A DNA stretch of 64,000 nucleotides from Klebsiella africana (GCF_020526085.1 NZ_CP084874.1:2604001-2668000); one strand, 5' to 3'; counted from the first letter of the stretch, positions 34,978-45,138 are shown. The notes: generated by a model from the sequence alone, not told the origin. Numbers and translations are program-made.

Positions 34978-36192
34978 TCGGCCCGTCACCGGCTGGTCAG
35001 CGCTGGCGACCGGTTTCACCCGCACGGCGGTGAAGACAATCACCATCGCGCTCAATAGCAGCAGACCGCTGCCGGTGAAGACGCCGCTGGCGCCGTGCAA
35101 ATCAAACACCGCCCCGCCGCCGGCAGCCCCGGCGCTGATGGCCAGCTGAATAGAGGCGACCAGCAGACCCCCCGCGCTTTCTGCTTCATCCGGCACGGTG
35201 GTAGCCAGCCAGGTGGACCAGGCCACCGGCACCAGACCGAAGGCAAATCCCCACAGGGCGACCAGCAGCCCGTCCAGCACGGTCAGATGGCCGAACGTCA
35301 CCATCAGCAGCGCCAGAACGCTCATCATCAACGGCACCAGCGCCAGGGTCAGACGCAGGCTACGGCTCAGCAGATAGCTCGCCACCGAGGTGCCGATAAA
35401 GTTAGCGATACCGAAGCCGAGCAATATCAGCGAAACCCCTTCGACACTGGCCTGCGCCACGGTCTCAAGGAACGGCCGCAGGTAGGTAAAGAAGGCGAAA
35501 TGGCCGCTAAAAATGAGGATTGTCGCCAGCATGCCGCCCAGCATACCGGGACGGCGCAGCACCCTGAACAGCGTGGAGAAGGTCCCGACGCTCTCCGGGC
35601 GCATGGAGGGCAGCACCCACAGCTGCCAGAGCAGCGCCAGCAGGCTGGGTATCGCACAGAGAATAAACACGTTGCGCCAGCCGATCAGCTCCCCGAGGTA
35701 GCTGCCGAGCGGCGCGGCCACCACCGTGGCGACAGACACCGCGGAAAAGATGATCGCCAGCGCCTTCGGCACATGGGCCGCCGGCACCAGACGCATCGCC
35801 GTGGCAGTGGACATCGCCCAGAAGCCGCCGATGGCGACCCCCAGCAGCAGACGGCCCAGCAGGAGAAACGCCAGCGAACCGGCAAAAGCGACCATCAGGC
35901 TGGAGACTATCTGCAGCACGGAAAAGAACATCAGCACCCAGCGGCGATCGATATTGCGGGTGGCGGTGGCGATCAGCAGGCCGGTGACTAACGCCACCAG
36001 CGCCGTCGCGGTGACCGCCTGCCCGGCCATCCCTTCGCTGACGCCGAGGCTGCTGGCCATCGGCGTTAACAGGCTGGCGGGCAGAAACTCGGCCACGATC
36101 AGGCCGAACACCCCGAGGGCCAGGGCATAGACGGCGCGCCAGGCCGGTTTGGCGGGAGACAGGCTCGCGTCAGCAGCTATGCAGGAACTCAT
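34954..36192 (-). CDS. NepI-like DHA1 family exporter
   Basis: A 412-residue, twelve-helix MFS exporter that resembles E. coli NepI, a purine ribonucleoside efflux pump. Shared stretches include LIVAEFLPASLLTPMASSLG, LGGFWAMS-type sequence in helix 4, GSYLGELIGWRNVF and GHFAFFTYLRPFLE. The ATG at 36192 is six bases after GGAGAG and is favoured over 36198. Next to the hpx cluster, export of surplus purines or analogues is a natural guess, but substrate identity is inferred. It is divergent from an AraC regulator. Confidence 0.8.
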   Translation of the reverse strand: MSSCIAADASLSPAKPAWRAVYALALGVFGLIVAEFLPASLLTPMASSLGVSEGMAGQAVTATALVALVTGLLIATATRNIDRRWVLMFFSVLQIVSSLMVAFAGSLAFLLLGRLLLGVAIGGFWAMSTATAMRLVPAAHVPKALAIIFSAVSVATVVAAPLGSYLGELIGWRNVFILCAIPSLLALLWQLWVLPSMRPESVGTFSTLFRVLRRPGMLGGMLATILIFSGHFAFFTYLRPFLETVAQASVEGVSLILLGFGIANFIGTSVASYLLSRSLRLTLALVPLMMSVLALLMVTFGHLTVLDGLLVALWGFAFGLVPVAWSTWLATTVPDEAESAGGLLVASIQLAISAGAAGGGAVFDLHGASGVFTGSGLLLLSAMVIVFTAVRVKPVASADQPVTGRLSREIDN

Positions 36193-36297
36193 ATACATCT
36201 CTCCAGTTTTATTAACATCCCGGTCATCTTAGGGACTTACCTTTGGACGATATATGATGCATACTCTCCAGTTATTGATTATTCGTCCGGAATTGCT

Positions 36298-37242
36298 ATG
36301 AGCCAGCCGACCATCGACCTGACAAGCGAACTGTTACGCGGGATGCGCCTCTCCGGCGTTAACTACCGACGCATCGAAACCGCCCGCCCGTTCGGCGTCG
36401 GCTTTAGCGCCGTGGCGGGTAAAGCCCAGTTCCATTTCATCAGCCGCGGGCCGGTGCTGCTGCGCATGGCCAGCGGAGAACAGTTCACCCTCGAGAGCGG
36501 CGATGCGCTGTTTATTCCCAACGGCGACGGGCACGCCTTGCTCTCAGATCCGCAGGCCACGGTGGTCAATGTGGCGCAGCTGCCCAGCGAAACGGTGTGC
36601 AGCACGGTAAGCTGTATCAACGCCGGCGGCCGCCCGGACTGCCCGGAGCGCGCCGTCATTTTCAGCGGTTGTATGGATTTTGAGCTCGGCGGTATGCAGC
36701 CGCTGGTGAAGGCCATGCCCGAGGTGATGCGGGTCAGCAGCCTGCTTAACACCTGGCCGGAGATCCAGCCGTTGCTCTCGGCGATGGAACGGGAATCCCT
36801 CACCCGTCAGGCAGGCTATGCCGGGATCCTCGCCCGGCTGGCAGACGTGGTGGCCGCGCTGATTGTCCGTGGCTGGGTCGCGTGCGGATGTGGCAACGCC
36901 ACCGGTTGGGTACAGGTCCTGCGCGATCCCCGGCTGGCAAAAGCCATCTATGCCATGCATCAGCGCCCGGGGGTCAACTGGAAAGTGGAAGATCTGGCGC
37001 GGGAGGCGGGGCTGTCGCGCTCGCTGTTCGCCGAGCGTTTTCTCGCCGCCACCGGCACCACCCCCGCCCGCTATCTCACCGAGCTGCGCATGCGGCTGGC
37101 GGTGCAGTACATCACCCACGAAGGCCAGGCGCTGGAAAAAGTCGCCTTCAGCCTCGGGTATCAGTCGCTGGCGGCCTTCAGCCGGGCTTTCAAACGCATC
37201 ACCGGCCAGCCGCCGGGGGCCCTGCGCGCCACGGCACGCTAA
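36298..37242 (+). CDS. AraC-family regulator with cupin sensor
   Basis: A 314-residue regulator. The N-terminal half is an AraC-type cupin (FHFISRGPVLLRMASGEQFTLESGDALFIP). The C-terminal 100 residues carry two helix-turn-helix units: VEDLAREAGLSRSLFAERF and LEKVAFSLGYQSLAAFSRAFKRITG. It is divergent from the NepI-like exporter across about 105 bases, so it probably controls that gene. This cupin/AraC type often regulates exporters or dehydrogenases; the inducer is unknown. Confidence 0.88.
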   Translation: MSQPTIDLTSELLRGMRLSGVNYRRIETARPFGVGFSAVAGKAQFHFISRGPVLLRMASGEQFTLESGDALFIPNGDGHALLSDPQATVVNVAQLPSETVCSTVSCINAGGRPDCPERAVIFSGCMDFELGGMQPLVKAMPEVMRVSSLLNTWPEIQPLLSAMERESLTRQAGYAGILARLADVVAALIVRGWVACGCGNATGWVQVLRDPRLAKAIYAMHQRPGVNWKVEDLAREAGLSRSLFAERFLAATGTTPARYLTELRMRLAVQYITHEGQALEKVAFSLGYQSLAAFSRAFKRITGQPPGALRATAR

Positions 37243-37251
37243 AGTCAACCT

Positions 37252-38007
37252 TTATGTAAAGCGATACACGCCGTTGCCGACACGAAAGCGCTGCCCCTTA
37301 AGCGCCGGGTTGGCGACGCGAAACACCAGCTCGGTCAACTGGTTGGCGGGTCCTTCACGGAAAGTAAACCACTGGCCGCCCACGTCCAGCCCCTGCTCAC
37401 CCTGTGGCGGGAAGCCCAGCAGCGCCTGCCAGCGGTCGCGCACCGCCTGCGGATTGACCACCTCGAATACCGCCTGCTCAAGCACAATGTCGCCCAGCGG
37501 GTGCGGCACGTCCAGCGCCTGGGCGCGCAGCCGCGCCAGCCGGGTGGCATCGTCTTCTCCCCACTGCAGCACAAAGGGATAGACCAGCCCGTCAGTGTCG
37601 CCATCGATGGTGAAGATCCGCCAGCGGATGATATTGCCCTGCGGATCGTTGCGCTGGCCATCGACAATCGGTGACACTGTCACCCCTGTGCGACGCAACT
37701 GGTCGTGAGTGGCGTCGATGTCGTCGCTGCGCAGCGCCACCCGAAACAGCGCTTCGTTCTCCGGCAGCAACCGCTCGGCATCCCGCGAAAGCAGGAACCT
37801 GTCCGTCGCGGCGCGCAGTTCGTCCGGGTCAGAAATGGCGAGAAATTCGATATAGGTCAGGCCAAAATAGCTCAGCGCATTACGGGTTCCCCACCCCGGA
37901 TGTCGCCCTCCGGCCACCGCCCGCAGCTGCTGGTCGGCAAAGATTTCAATCGCTGCTTCCGGCTGATTCACAAACTGTACTGCGTGGTCCCACTGCAAAG
38001 TGGCCAT
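37252..38007 (-). CDS. VOC superfamily protein (glyoxalase-like)
   Basis: A 251-residue protein of the glyoxalase-like (Glyoxalase_3 type) VOC group, with two halves that each look like a VOC module: WDHAVQFVNQPEAAIEIF opens the first and PHPLGDIVLEQAVFEVVNP the second. Such proteins bind metal through paired modules but functions vary widely. It converges with the AraC gene, 9 bases apart. A matS site lies in its coding region at 37671. No specific activity can be assigned. Confidence 0.75.
   Translation of the reverse strand: MATLQWDHAVQFVNQPEAAIEIFADQQLRAVAGGRHPGWGTRNALSYFGLTYIEFLAISDPDELRAATDRFLLSRDAERLLPENEALFRVALRSDDIDATHDQLRRTGVTVSPIVDGQRNDPQGNIIRWRIFTIDGDTDGLVYPFVLQWGEDDATRLARLRAQALDVPHPLGDIVLEQAVFEVVNPQAVRDRWQALLGFPPQGEQGLDVGGQWFTFREGPANQLTELVFRVANPALKGQRFRVGNGVYRFT
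37671..37683. other. matS site (MatP binding), inside a coding region
   Basis: GTGACACTGTCAC, identical to the copies at 5468 and 47080, and a full match to the matS consensus. Confidence 0.8.
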
Positions 38008-38155
38008 AATCTCTCCCGCGATTGTGCCTGGTCAGGCGCCTGCGATAAAAGATAGTGCTGGGATGAAGGGAATGGCAAACAAGAATTAAATATATCGAAA
38101 GCTGGATAAGTGATTTATATCAACGCGGTATGTTGAGTCTGACCGGTCATGAAAG

Positions 38156-38177
38156 GGCGGGCTAAGAATCGCCCGCC
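38156..38177 (-). terminator. Terminator-like hairpin after the cupin gene
   Basis: Perfect 7-base stem GGCGGGC / GCCCGCC with an eight-base loop, followed on the minus strand by CTTTC. It starts a few bases beyond the cupin stop. Confidence 0.5.
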
Positions 38178-38184
38178 GGAGGGA

Positions 38185-38496
38185 TCAGACTGACCCTTCT
38201 TTCTCGATCACCAGAATACGCGCCGCCCCCTGCGGATGAGCGACATGCTCGCATCCCACCTCGGCGTAAAAGATATCGCCGGCGTTCAGCATGATCACCT
38301 GCTCCTCGCCGTCGACCTTCACATGCATCGCCACCTGACCATCCATCACGGCAAACACCTCCTGACCGTCGTTGATGTGCCAGATATAGGGTTGGTCGGT
38401 CCAGTGCAGACGCACGGTGGTGCCGGAAAAATTGGCAATATCCAGCGCGCCCCACGCGCGGTCGGCGGTGAAATCTTTACTGCTCCAGCTCTGCAT
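38185..38496 (-). CDS. Small cupin-domain protein
   Basis: A 103-residue single-domain cupin. The two cupin motifs are visible: WHINDGQEVFAVMDGQVAMHVKVDG, with the His/Glu metal ligands, and GDIFYAEVGCEHVAHP. Proteins of this size are usually metal-binding isomerases, sensors or sugar-binding modules. It lies 21 bases downstream of the VF530-family gene on the same strand and may be co-transcribed. Function cannot be specified. Confidence 0.8.
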   Translation of the reverse strand: MQSWSSKDFTADRAWGALDIANFSGTTVRLHWTDQPYIWHINDGQEVFAVMDGQVAMHVKVDGEEQVIMLNAGDIFYAEVGCEHVAHPQGAARILVIEKEGSV

Positions 38497-38517
38497 GATG
38501 GTGTCCTGTGGTAAGGG

Positions 38518-38781
38518 TTATTTTTTCTGCCAGTTTGCCCAGGGATCCGCTTTCTCCACCGGCGCGTCATCATCAAGGGAGGCGAGATACATAGCCTCCA
38601 CCTCTTTGCGCGCCCACGGCGTCCGGCGGAGGAATTTCAGGCTGGACTTAATGCTGGGATCACTTTTAAAGCAGTTAATGTTGACCTGGCGGGCCATTTC
38701 CGCCCAACCATAGCGCGCCACCAGGGCATTGAGCAGCGCTTCCAGCGTCACGCCGTGCAGGGGATCTTTCGAGCTGTGCAT
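38518..38781 (-). CDS. VF530 (DUF2132) family DNA-binding protein
   Basis: An 87-residue protein of the VF530 family: [30 protein letters not shown] and [27 protein letters not shown] are the characteristic stretches. The Vibrio member was described structurally as a small DNA-binding helical fold. The ATG at 38781, after GGACG, is preferred to one at 38802. It probably shares a transcript with the cupin gene. The biological role is not known. Confidence 0.82.
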   Translation of the reverse strand: MHSSKDPLHGVTLEALLNALVARYGWAEMARQVNINCFKSDPSIKSSLKFLRRTPWARKEVEAMYLASLDDDAPVEKADPWANWQKK

Positions 38782-38922
38782 TACGATACGTCCGTTCCGC
38801 ATTTAAAAAGTGCGCCTACCTTACTGGCTCTAAACGACGGGCGCAACTGGCTTCATTACGCGCTTCGCGCCTATATCTATTTAACGCAAAAGCACTGAAC
38901 CCCGCGCGGTCATAAATTAGAA

Positions 38923-38934
38923 AATAACGTTATT
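38923..38934. promoter_or_regulatory. Perfect palindrome upstream of the oxygenase/MetQNI operon
   Basis: AATAACGTTATT, a perfect 12-base palindrome about 130 bases before the oxygenase start. The TTAT/ATAA arms are of LysR-operator type; CysB or Cbl is one possibility for a sulfur-related operon. The binding protein is unknown. Confidence 0.35.
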
Positions 38935-39064
38935 GGTTGCTTATTTGGCCTTGAGGCAAGCTGTGTTCAGCCCCGGACAGAGGAAATCACCATGCGCTGC
39001 TGTTGTGCCCGAACCCTGAACCTGAATCAACCCATAACTTATTACCCCGTTTTCGGAGAACACA

Positions 39065-40093
39065 ATGAACGCGACCACCCTGCCGATTCTCGACCTGGCC
39101 CGCTACGCGGACCCCGCGGATAAAGCGGCCTTCCTGGCCGACCTGCGTCATGCCGCCCGCGACATCGGCTTCTTCTATTTGATCAACCACGGCGTCGACG
39201 ACGCGCTTCAATATGAAGTTCAGCGCCAGTCCCAGCGCTTTTTTGCCCTCGATGAGGCGCAAAAACAGCAGGTGGCGATGATCCACTCCCCCCATTTTCG
39301 CGGCTATAACCGCGCGGCCTCAGAGCTGACGCGCGGCCAGCCTGACTGGCGAGAGCAGTTTGATATCGGCGCCGAACGTCCGGCGCTGACCCTCAGCGAC
39401 GACGCCCCGCGCTGGCAGCGCCTGCAGGGTCCGAATCTGTGGCCTGCCGCCCTGCCGTCGCTTAAACCGGTATTACTTCACTGGCAACAGCAAATGACCC
39501 AGGTGGGCATCCGCCTGCTGCGCGCCTTTGCCGAAGCCCTGCAGCTCCCGGAGAATGCCTTTGACCGGCTCTATGGCGACAAACCCAACGAGCATATCAA
39601 ACTGATCCGCTATCCCGGCCAGCAGGAAACCCAAAGCAGCCAGGGCGTCGGCGCCCATAAAGATTCGGGTTTTCTCAGCTTCCTGCTGCAGGACGAGCAG
39701 AAAGGACTGCAGGTAGAGGTCGCGCCAGGACAATGGATCGACGCCGTGCCGCTGGCCGGCAGCTTTGTGGTCAATATTGGCGAACTGCTGGAGCTGGCGA
39801 CCAACGGGTATTTGCGCGCCACCGTCCATCGCGTGGTGTCGCCACCGGCGCAGCAGCAGCGCCTCTCCATCGCTTTCTTCCTCGGCGCCCAGCTTGACGC
39901 GGTGGTGCCGGTTTACACCCTGCCGCCCGAGCTGGCGCGTGAAGCGCGAGGTCCGGACAGCGACCCGCACAATCCGCTGCTGCGCGATGTCGGCTGGAAT
40001 TATCTCAAGGGCCGTCTGCGTTCCCATCCGGACGTGGCGGAACGCTACTATCAGGACGTGTTTCGCGAACGCGCCGAGCAATTGATCGTTTAA
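39065..40093 (+). CDS. Isopenicillin-N-synthase-like Fe(II)/2-oxoglutarate oxygenase
   Basis: A 342-residue member of the IPNS/2-oxoglutarate oxygenase family. The N-terminal DIOX_N region is PILDLARYADPADKAAF and DIGFFYLINHGVDD. The iron ligands are HKDSGFLSFL (His and Asp) and the distal His in ATVHRVVSPP. The 2-oxoglutarate-binding Arg-x-Ser is in QQRLSIAFFLG. It is 23 bases upstream of a MetQ-type binding protein and an ABC importer, so it likely acts on the imported compound, perhaps an organosulfur or amino-acid-like molecule. The substrate is unknown. Confidence 0.85.
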   Translation: MNATTLPILDLARYADPADKAAFLADLRHAARDIGFFYLINHGVDDALQYEVQRQSQRFFALDEAQKQQVAMIHSPHFRGYNRAASELTRGQPDWREQFDIGAERPALTLSDDAPRWQRLQGPNLWPAALPSLKPVLLHWQQQMTQVGIRLLRAFAEALQLPENAFDRLYGDKPNEHIKLIRYPGQQETQSSQGVGAHKDSGFLSFLLQDEQKGLQVEVAPGQWIDAVPLAGSFVVNIGELLELATNGYLRATVHRVVSPPAQQQRLSIAFFLGAQLDAVVPVYTLPPELAREARGPDSDPHNPLLRDVGWNYLKGRLRSHPDVAERYYQDVFRERAEQLIV

Positions 40094-40116
40094 CCATAAC
40101 TAAAAAGGAACACACC

Positions 40117-40919
40117 ATGAAATATGCCGCTTTTAAACTGGCAGGGGTCGCACTGTCTCTTTCTCTGGCATGGACGTCTGCCCAGGCTGCCGCGCTGCGC
40201 GTTGCCGCGGACCCGGTTCCCCACGCGGAGATCCTCAACTACATCAAAAAAATCGATCCCAGCCTCGATCTGAAGGTGGTGGAACTGACCAGCGGGGTCA
40301 ACGCCAATGAACTGCTGGCCAGTGGCGATGTGGATGCCAACTACTTCCAGCATGTGCCCTATCTGAAGGATCAGGAGAAAGCGCTGGGTAAAACCTTCGC
40401 CGTCGCGGCCACCGTGCATATTGAGCCGCTGGGGATCTATTCGCATAAACATAAAGATTTCTCATCACTGCCGGAAAACGCCACCGTGGCGGTGCCGAAT
40501 AACACCACCAACCTGAGCCGGGCGCTGTTCCTGCTGCAGGCGCAGAAGCTTATTAAGCTGGACCCCAAATTTACCGACCCGGCCACCACCCTGGCGACGC
40601 CGAAGGATATTGTCGAGAACCCGAAACACCTGAAGATTCTGGAGATTGAATCACCGCAGATCCCGCGTTCCCTCGACGATGTCGACCTGGCGGTGATTAA
40701 TGGTAACTACGCGCTGGAAGCCGGCCTGGTGCCAGCGAAAGACGCCCTGGGACTGGAAAGCGCCGAGCATAACCCGTACGCCAATATTCTGGTAACCACC
40801 CCAGCCCTGGCGAATGACCCGCGCATTAAGGCGCTGGCGAAAGATCTGACCTCGCCGCAGGTGGCGGAGTTTATCCGTAAAACCTACAACGGCTCGGTGA
40901 TCCCGGTGGCCCCTCAGTC

Positions 40920-40923
<4 letters not shown>
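40117..40923 (+). CDS. MetQ/NlpA-family periplasmic binding protein
   Basis: A 268-residue solute-binding protein of the MetQ/NlpA family. The signal peptide ([19 protein letters not shown]) is followed by [15 protein letters not shown] and the family motif [17 protein letters not shown]. Unlike E. coli MetQ it has no lipobox cysteine, so it should be a soluble periplasmic protein. [14 protein letters not shown] and [15 protein letters not shown] match ligand-pocket regions of MetQ. The stop overlaps the ATPase start (ATGA). A methionine-like or sulfur-containing ligand is plausible. Confidence 0.88.
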
Positions 40924-41695
<772 letters not shown>

Positions 41696-41711
<16 letters not shown>

Positions 41712-42367
41712 GCTGGGAAGATTTGTGGCCGTTATTACTCGACGGCACGCTGGATACGCTTTATATGGTGGGCCTGGCGGCCCTGTTTACCGTGCCGATC
41801 GGGCTGCCCACCGGCGTGCTGTTGTTTATTTCCCGCGCCAACGGGCTGGCGCCAATGCCGAAACTGAACGCGCTGTTAGGCGCAGTGATCAACATCGGCA
41901 GGTCGCTGCCGTTTATCGTGCTGCTGATCGCCCTGATCCCCTTTACCCGCCTGATCGTCGGCACCACGCTGGGCAGCACCGCCGCCATCGTACCGGTGAC
42001 CATCGGCGCCTTTCCGTTCTTTGCCCGTCTGACGGAAAACGCGCTCGACGAGGTGGACTACGGGAGAATCGAAGCCATTCTGTCGATGGGCGGCAACGTC
42101 TGGCACGTGATTTTTAAATCTCTGCTGCCGGAGGCCCTGCCAACGCTGCTGGCCGGGATCACGCTGACCATCGTGATGCTGATTGGTTTCTCCTCCATGG
42201 CCGGCGTGATCGGCGGCGGCGGACTCGGCGACCTCGCCATCCGCTACGGCTATCAGCGGTTTAATAATGAAGTGATGTTTGGCACGGTGCTGATCCTGGT
42301 GGCGATGGTCCAGGGCGTGCAAATGGCCGGCGATCGGCTGGTGCGCAGCCTCGCCCACCGTCGCTAA
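41696..42367 (+). CDS. MetI-type ABC permease
   Basis: A 223-residue inner-membrane permease with five hydrophobic segments, like MetI (217 residues). [19 protein letters not shown] and the coupling-helix [24 protein letters not shown] region are typical of MetI. It starts at an ATG after GGGGAGG within the end of the ATPase gene. It completes a four-gene oxygenase-binding protein-ATPase-permease operon. It converges with the nitronate monooxygenase gene, 10 bases apart. Confidence 0.9.
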
Positions 42368-42377
42368 ACGTCAGACA

Positions 42378-43436
42378 TTAATTCCAGCCGCACTCTGCCG
42401 CCAGCTGACGAACCAGGCTGGCGGCGTCGCACTCGCGGATCAACCCCACCCCCTGCCCGGCCCAGTGGGCGCCATACTCATGGACGCCCTGGGCTTTCGC
42501 GGCGGCGGCCAGCGCTTTGCCGATATCATACGCCAGCGGATAATCCGGCACGGCGCTCGCCGGACAGGCTTCCCCCAGCGCACAGAAGGCATTCGCCAGA
42601 CAGCGTGCCGGACGCCCGGATATCGCGGAGGTCAGCACCGTACGTCCATCGATGCTGTTGGCGATCGCCGCGCGATAACCGGCGTCGGCCGCCGATTCCG
42701 GACAGAGTAAAAATGCCGTGCCAAGCTGAACGCCCTGCGCACCTAACTGCATCATGCTGGTGATCCCCGCCCCGTCCATAATACCCCCGGCGGCCACCAC
42801 CGGGATGGTCAGCCGTTGCCGCAGAAGTTGCACCAGGGTGAAGGTGCTCAGCTGCGCGTCAGGCTCCTGCGGGGCAAAGATCCCCCGGTGTCCGCCCGCC
42901 TCATAGCCCTGAGCGACCACCACGTCAATTCCCTCGCGCTCGATGACCAGCGCCTCCTGCAGCGAGGTTGCTGTCGCCAGGGTGACGATCCCCTGCTGTT
43001 GCAGGCGCTGGATCGTCTCGCGCGCAGGCAGGCCAAAATGAAAGCTCACCACCGCCGGCGACAGGTCGAGAAGCAGCTCCAGCATCGGCGTATGACCGAT
43101 GAATGTCTGATAGATTTCTTTTAACGAATCCGGGGGCGTACTGCCATAGCGGGCAAAATGGGGGCGTAATGTTGTTGCCCAGTCGGCTTCCCGCCGGGCG
43201 TCGCGCCGGGGCGGCGCATGACAGAACAGATTGACATTGAACGGACGGTCCGTCAGCTGGCGGGTAGCCGCTATCATCGTTTCCGCCTGGGCAACGGTTG
43301 AAGCGCCTAGCCCCAGCGAGCCCAGCGCGCCGGCATTACTTACCGCGGCAGCCAGCGCGGGGGTGGAGACGCCCGCCATCGGGGCCTGAATCAGGGGATA
43401 ATCAATATCAAGAAGCGAAAGCAGCGGGTTGCTCAT
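42378..43436 (-). CDS. Nitronate monooxygenase family protein
   Basis: A 352-residue TIM-barrel flavoprotein of the NMO/2-nitropropane dioxygenase family. Family motifs are PLIQAPMAGVSTPALAAAVSNAGALGSLG at the N-terminus, QGYEAGGHRG with the conserved catalytic-region His, and the FMN-binding VVAAGGIMDGAGI and GAQGVQLGTAFLL. It oxidises alkyl nitronates such as propionate 3-nitronate. The ATG at 43436 gives the normal start; the frame continues 35 codons upstream without support. It is divergent from a LysR regulator, its probable controller. Confidence 0.9.
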   Translation of the reverse strand: MSNPLLSLLDIDYPLIQAPMAGVSTPALAAAVSNAGALGSLGLGASTVAQAETMIAATRQLTDRPFNVNLFCHAPPRRDARREADWATTLRPHFARYGSTPPDSLKEIYQTFIGHTPMLELLLDLSPAVVSFHFGLPARETIQRLQQQGIVTLATATSLQEALVIEREGIDVVVAQGYEAGGHRGIFAPQEPDAQLSTFTLVQLLRQRLTIPVVAAGGIMDGAGITSMMQLGAQGVQLGTAFLLCPESAADAGYRAAIANSIDGRTVLTSAISGRPARCLANAFCALGEACPASAVPDYPLAYDIGKALAAAAKAQGVHEYGAHWAGQGVGLIRECDAASLVRQLAAECGWN

Positions 43437-43525
43437 GGTTTCCTCATGCATTAACGATGCCGGAGGCTTACCATCTCCTTTAAAGATGATAAGATCAACA
43501 TCATTATCATATTGAGAAGAAAAAT

Positions 43526-44371
43526 ATGAACCACAGCACACTCGAGATCTTCATTCAGGTGGCAGAAACGCAGAGCGTCACCCAGGCAGCAAAACGGCTG
43601 GGCCGCGTACAGTCCAATATCACGACCCGCATTCAGCAGCTGGAAGAAGAGCTTGCCGTTGAGCTCTTCGTTCGCGGCAACAAAAAAATGGTGTTGTCCC
43701 CGGCAGGCGTGCAGTTTCTCAGCTATGCCCGGCGGATCCTGAGCCTGGCGGAAGAGGCAAAGCAGGCTCTGCATCCAACAACCCCAGGCGGCAGCCTGCG
43801 TCTGGGCGCGATGGAGGCGACCGCCGCCAGCCGGCTGCCGCCGCTGCTTACTCGCTTCCAACAGCAGTGCCCGCAGGTGGATATCACCCTCATCACCCAA
43901 CCGACCCGCCAGTTAACCGAGGGGGTGTTAACCGCCGCCCTCGATGCCGCACTGGTCTGCCTGCCGCCTGGGGCCGATGGTCAACCGGCCTGTCCTGCCG
44001 AGCTGGCATTTATCCCGGTGTTTCATGAAACCCTGATGCTGGTCCGTCCGCAGACCCCGGGTCCGCTGCGGTTCGCGGCATTTGCCAATGGATGCAGCTA
44101 CCGCGCGCTGGGAGAACGCTGGCTGGCGGAACAGCAGGCAGCCGTCGAGGTGCATGAGGTCAACTCCTATCACAGCATGCTCGCCTGCATGGCGTCCGGG
44201 CGCTACGCCGGCCTGCTGCCGCAGAGCGTGCTGTCGCTGATGACGCTTCCCGCAAACTGCCTTAGCGAACCGCTGTGCGAGGCGACCACCCAGCTCATCT
44301 GGCGCAGTGGCTTGAGCGCCCCCGCCCTGAGCGAGTGGCGCAAGCTGTTGCAAAGTGTGGCGAACGACTAA
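43526..44371 (+). CDS. LysR-family regulator
   Basis: A 281-residue LysR protein with a typical N-terminal helix-turn-helix (STLEIFIQVAETQSVTQAAKRLGRVQSNITTRIQQLEEE in outline) and a ligand-binding domain. The N-terminus is close in pattern to YneJ/PtrR, also encoded in this window at 56297. It is divergent from the nitronate monooxygenase gene with only 89 bases between starts, suggesting local control of that gene. The inducer is not known. Confidence 0.88.
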   Translation: MNHSTLEIFIQVAETQSVTQAAKRLGRVQSNITTRIQQLEEELAVELFVRGNKKMVLSPAGVQFLSYARRILSLAEEAKQALHPTTPGGSLRLGAMEATAASRLPPLLTRFQQQCPQVDITLITQPTRQLTEGVLTAALDAALVCLPPGADGQPACPAELAFIPVFHETLMLVRPQTPGPLRFAAFANGCSYRALGERWLAEQQAAVEVHEVNSYHSMLACMASGRYAGLLPQSVLSLMTLPANCLSEPLCEATTQLIWRSGLSAPALSEWRKLLQSVAND

Positions 44372-44512
44372 GCTGAAAAAGGAAACCGCGATGCACTGGC
44401 ATGAGGCACACCAGAGCTCTTCCCGACAAACGCAGCGGCGTTTTGCCGCTACAGTATCAAACCGAGTGACAAAATCGCTTTTCGCCATGTCGCGCCATGA
44501 CGTCGCTTTTTT

Positions 44513-44698
44513 GCCGGGTGGCGGCTGCGCCTGACCCGGCCTACAGAGCTGCGCTTTCAGGCTAATGGGATCCTGCGGTCCGTAGGCCCGCGCAAGCGCA
44601 GCGCCGCCGGGCGCCAGGTCGGCAGGTTGGCAGGTTGGCAGGTCGCGGCTATGATGCCGCTTTTTTGCCGGGTGGGGGCTGCGCCTGACCCGGCCTAC
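44513..44698. repeat. BIME with three REP units and an 8-base tandem repeat
   Basis: REP units lie at 44513-44544 and 44667-44698 (both with GCTGCGCCTGACCCGGCCTA) and an opposite one at 44582-44614 (GCGCAAGCGCAGCGCCGCC). Between them are three to four copies of an 8-mer, GGCAGGTT/C, at 44613-44644. The whole fills most of the gap between the LysR and VOC genes. Confidence 0.82.
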
Positions 44699-44715
44699 GC
44701 CTTACAGGAGTCATT

Positions 44716-45138
44716 ATGTCGTTCTGTCATCTGCGCATTGCCAGACCGGTCAGCGAACTGGGCACCACCGCCAGCATGTACTGCGCCGGGCTGGGACTCG
44801 AGCAGCTCGGTAGCTTTACCGATCATGAAGGATTCAGCGGGATAATGCTCGGCGCGCCCGACGCGGGCTGGCATCTGGAATTCACCCACTGCCGCCACCA
44901 TCCCGTCACTCCCTCGCCAGGAGATGAAGATTTGCTGGTGCTGTATTACCCACAGCAGGCGGAATGGCAAGCACAGTGCGCCGCCATGGACGCCGCCGGG
45001 TTTCTGCGGGTCACGGCGTTTAACCCTTACTGGGAGATGAATGGCGTCACTTTCGTCGACCGCGACGGCTATCGCACCGTGTTGCAAAACCGCGCCTGGG
45101 GGATGGTGCGCGATTCGTCGCAGGTGGCGGCGAACTAA
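44716..45138 (+). CDS. VOC family protein
   Basis: A 140-residue single VOC-fold protein. It begins CHLRIARPVSELGTTASMYCAGLGLEQLG, the usual first VOC strand-helix, has the metal-region histidine and glutamate in GWHLEFTHC, and closes with NGVTFVDRDGYRTVLQNRAWG, where the last glutamate position of glyoxalases is not obvious. The ribosome site CAGGAG sits at the edge of the REP element. It is similar in outline to YycE-type proteins. No activity can be assigned. Confidence 0.8.
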   Translation: MSFCHLRIARPVSELGTTASMYCAGLGLEQLGSFTDHEGFSGIMLGAPDAGWHLEFTHCRHHPVTPSPGDEDLLVLYYPQQAEWQAQCAAMDAAGFLRVTAFNPYWEMNGVTFVDRDGYRTVLQNRAWGMVRDSSQVAAN

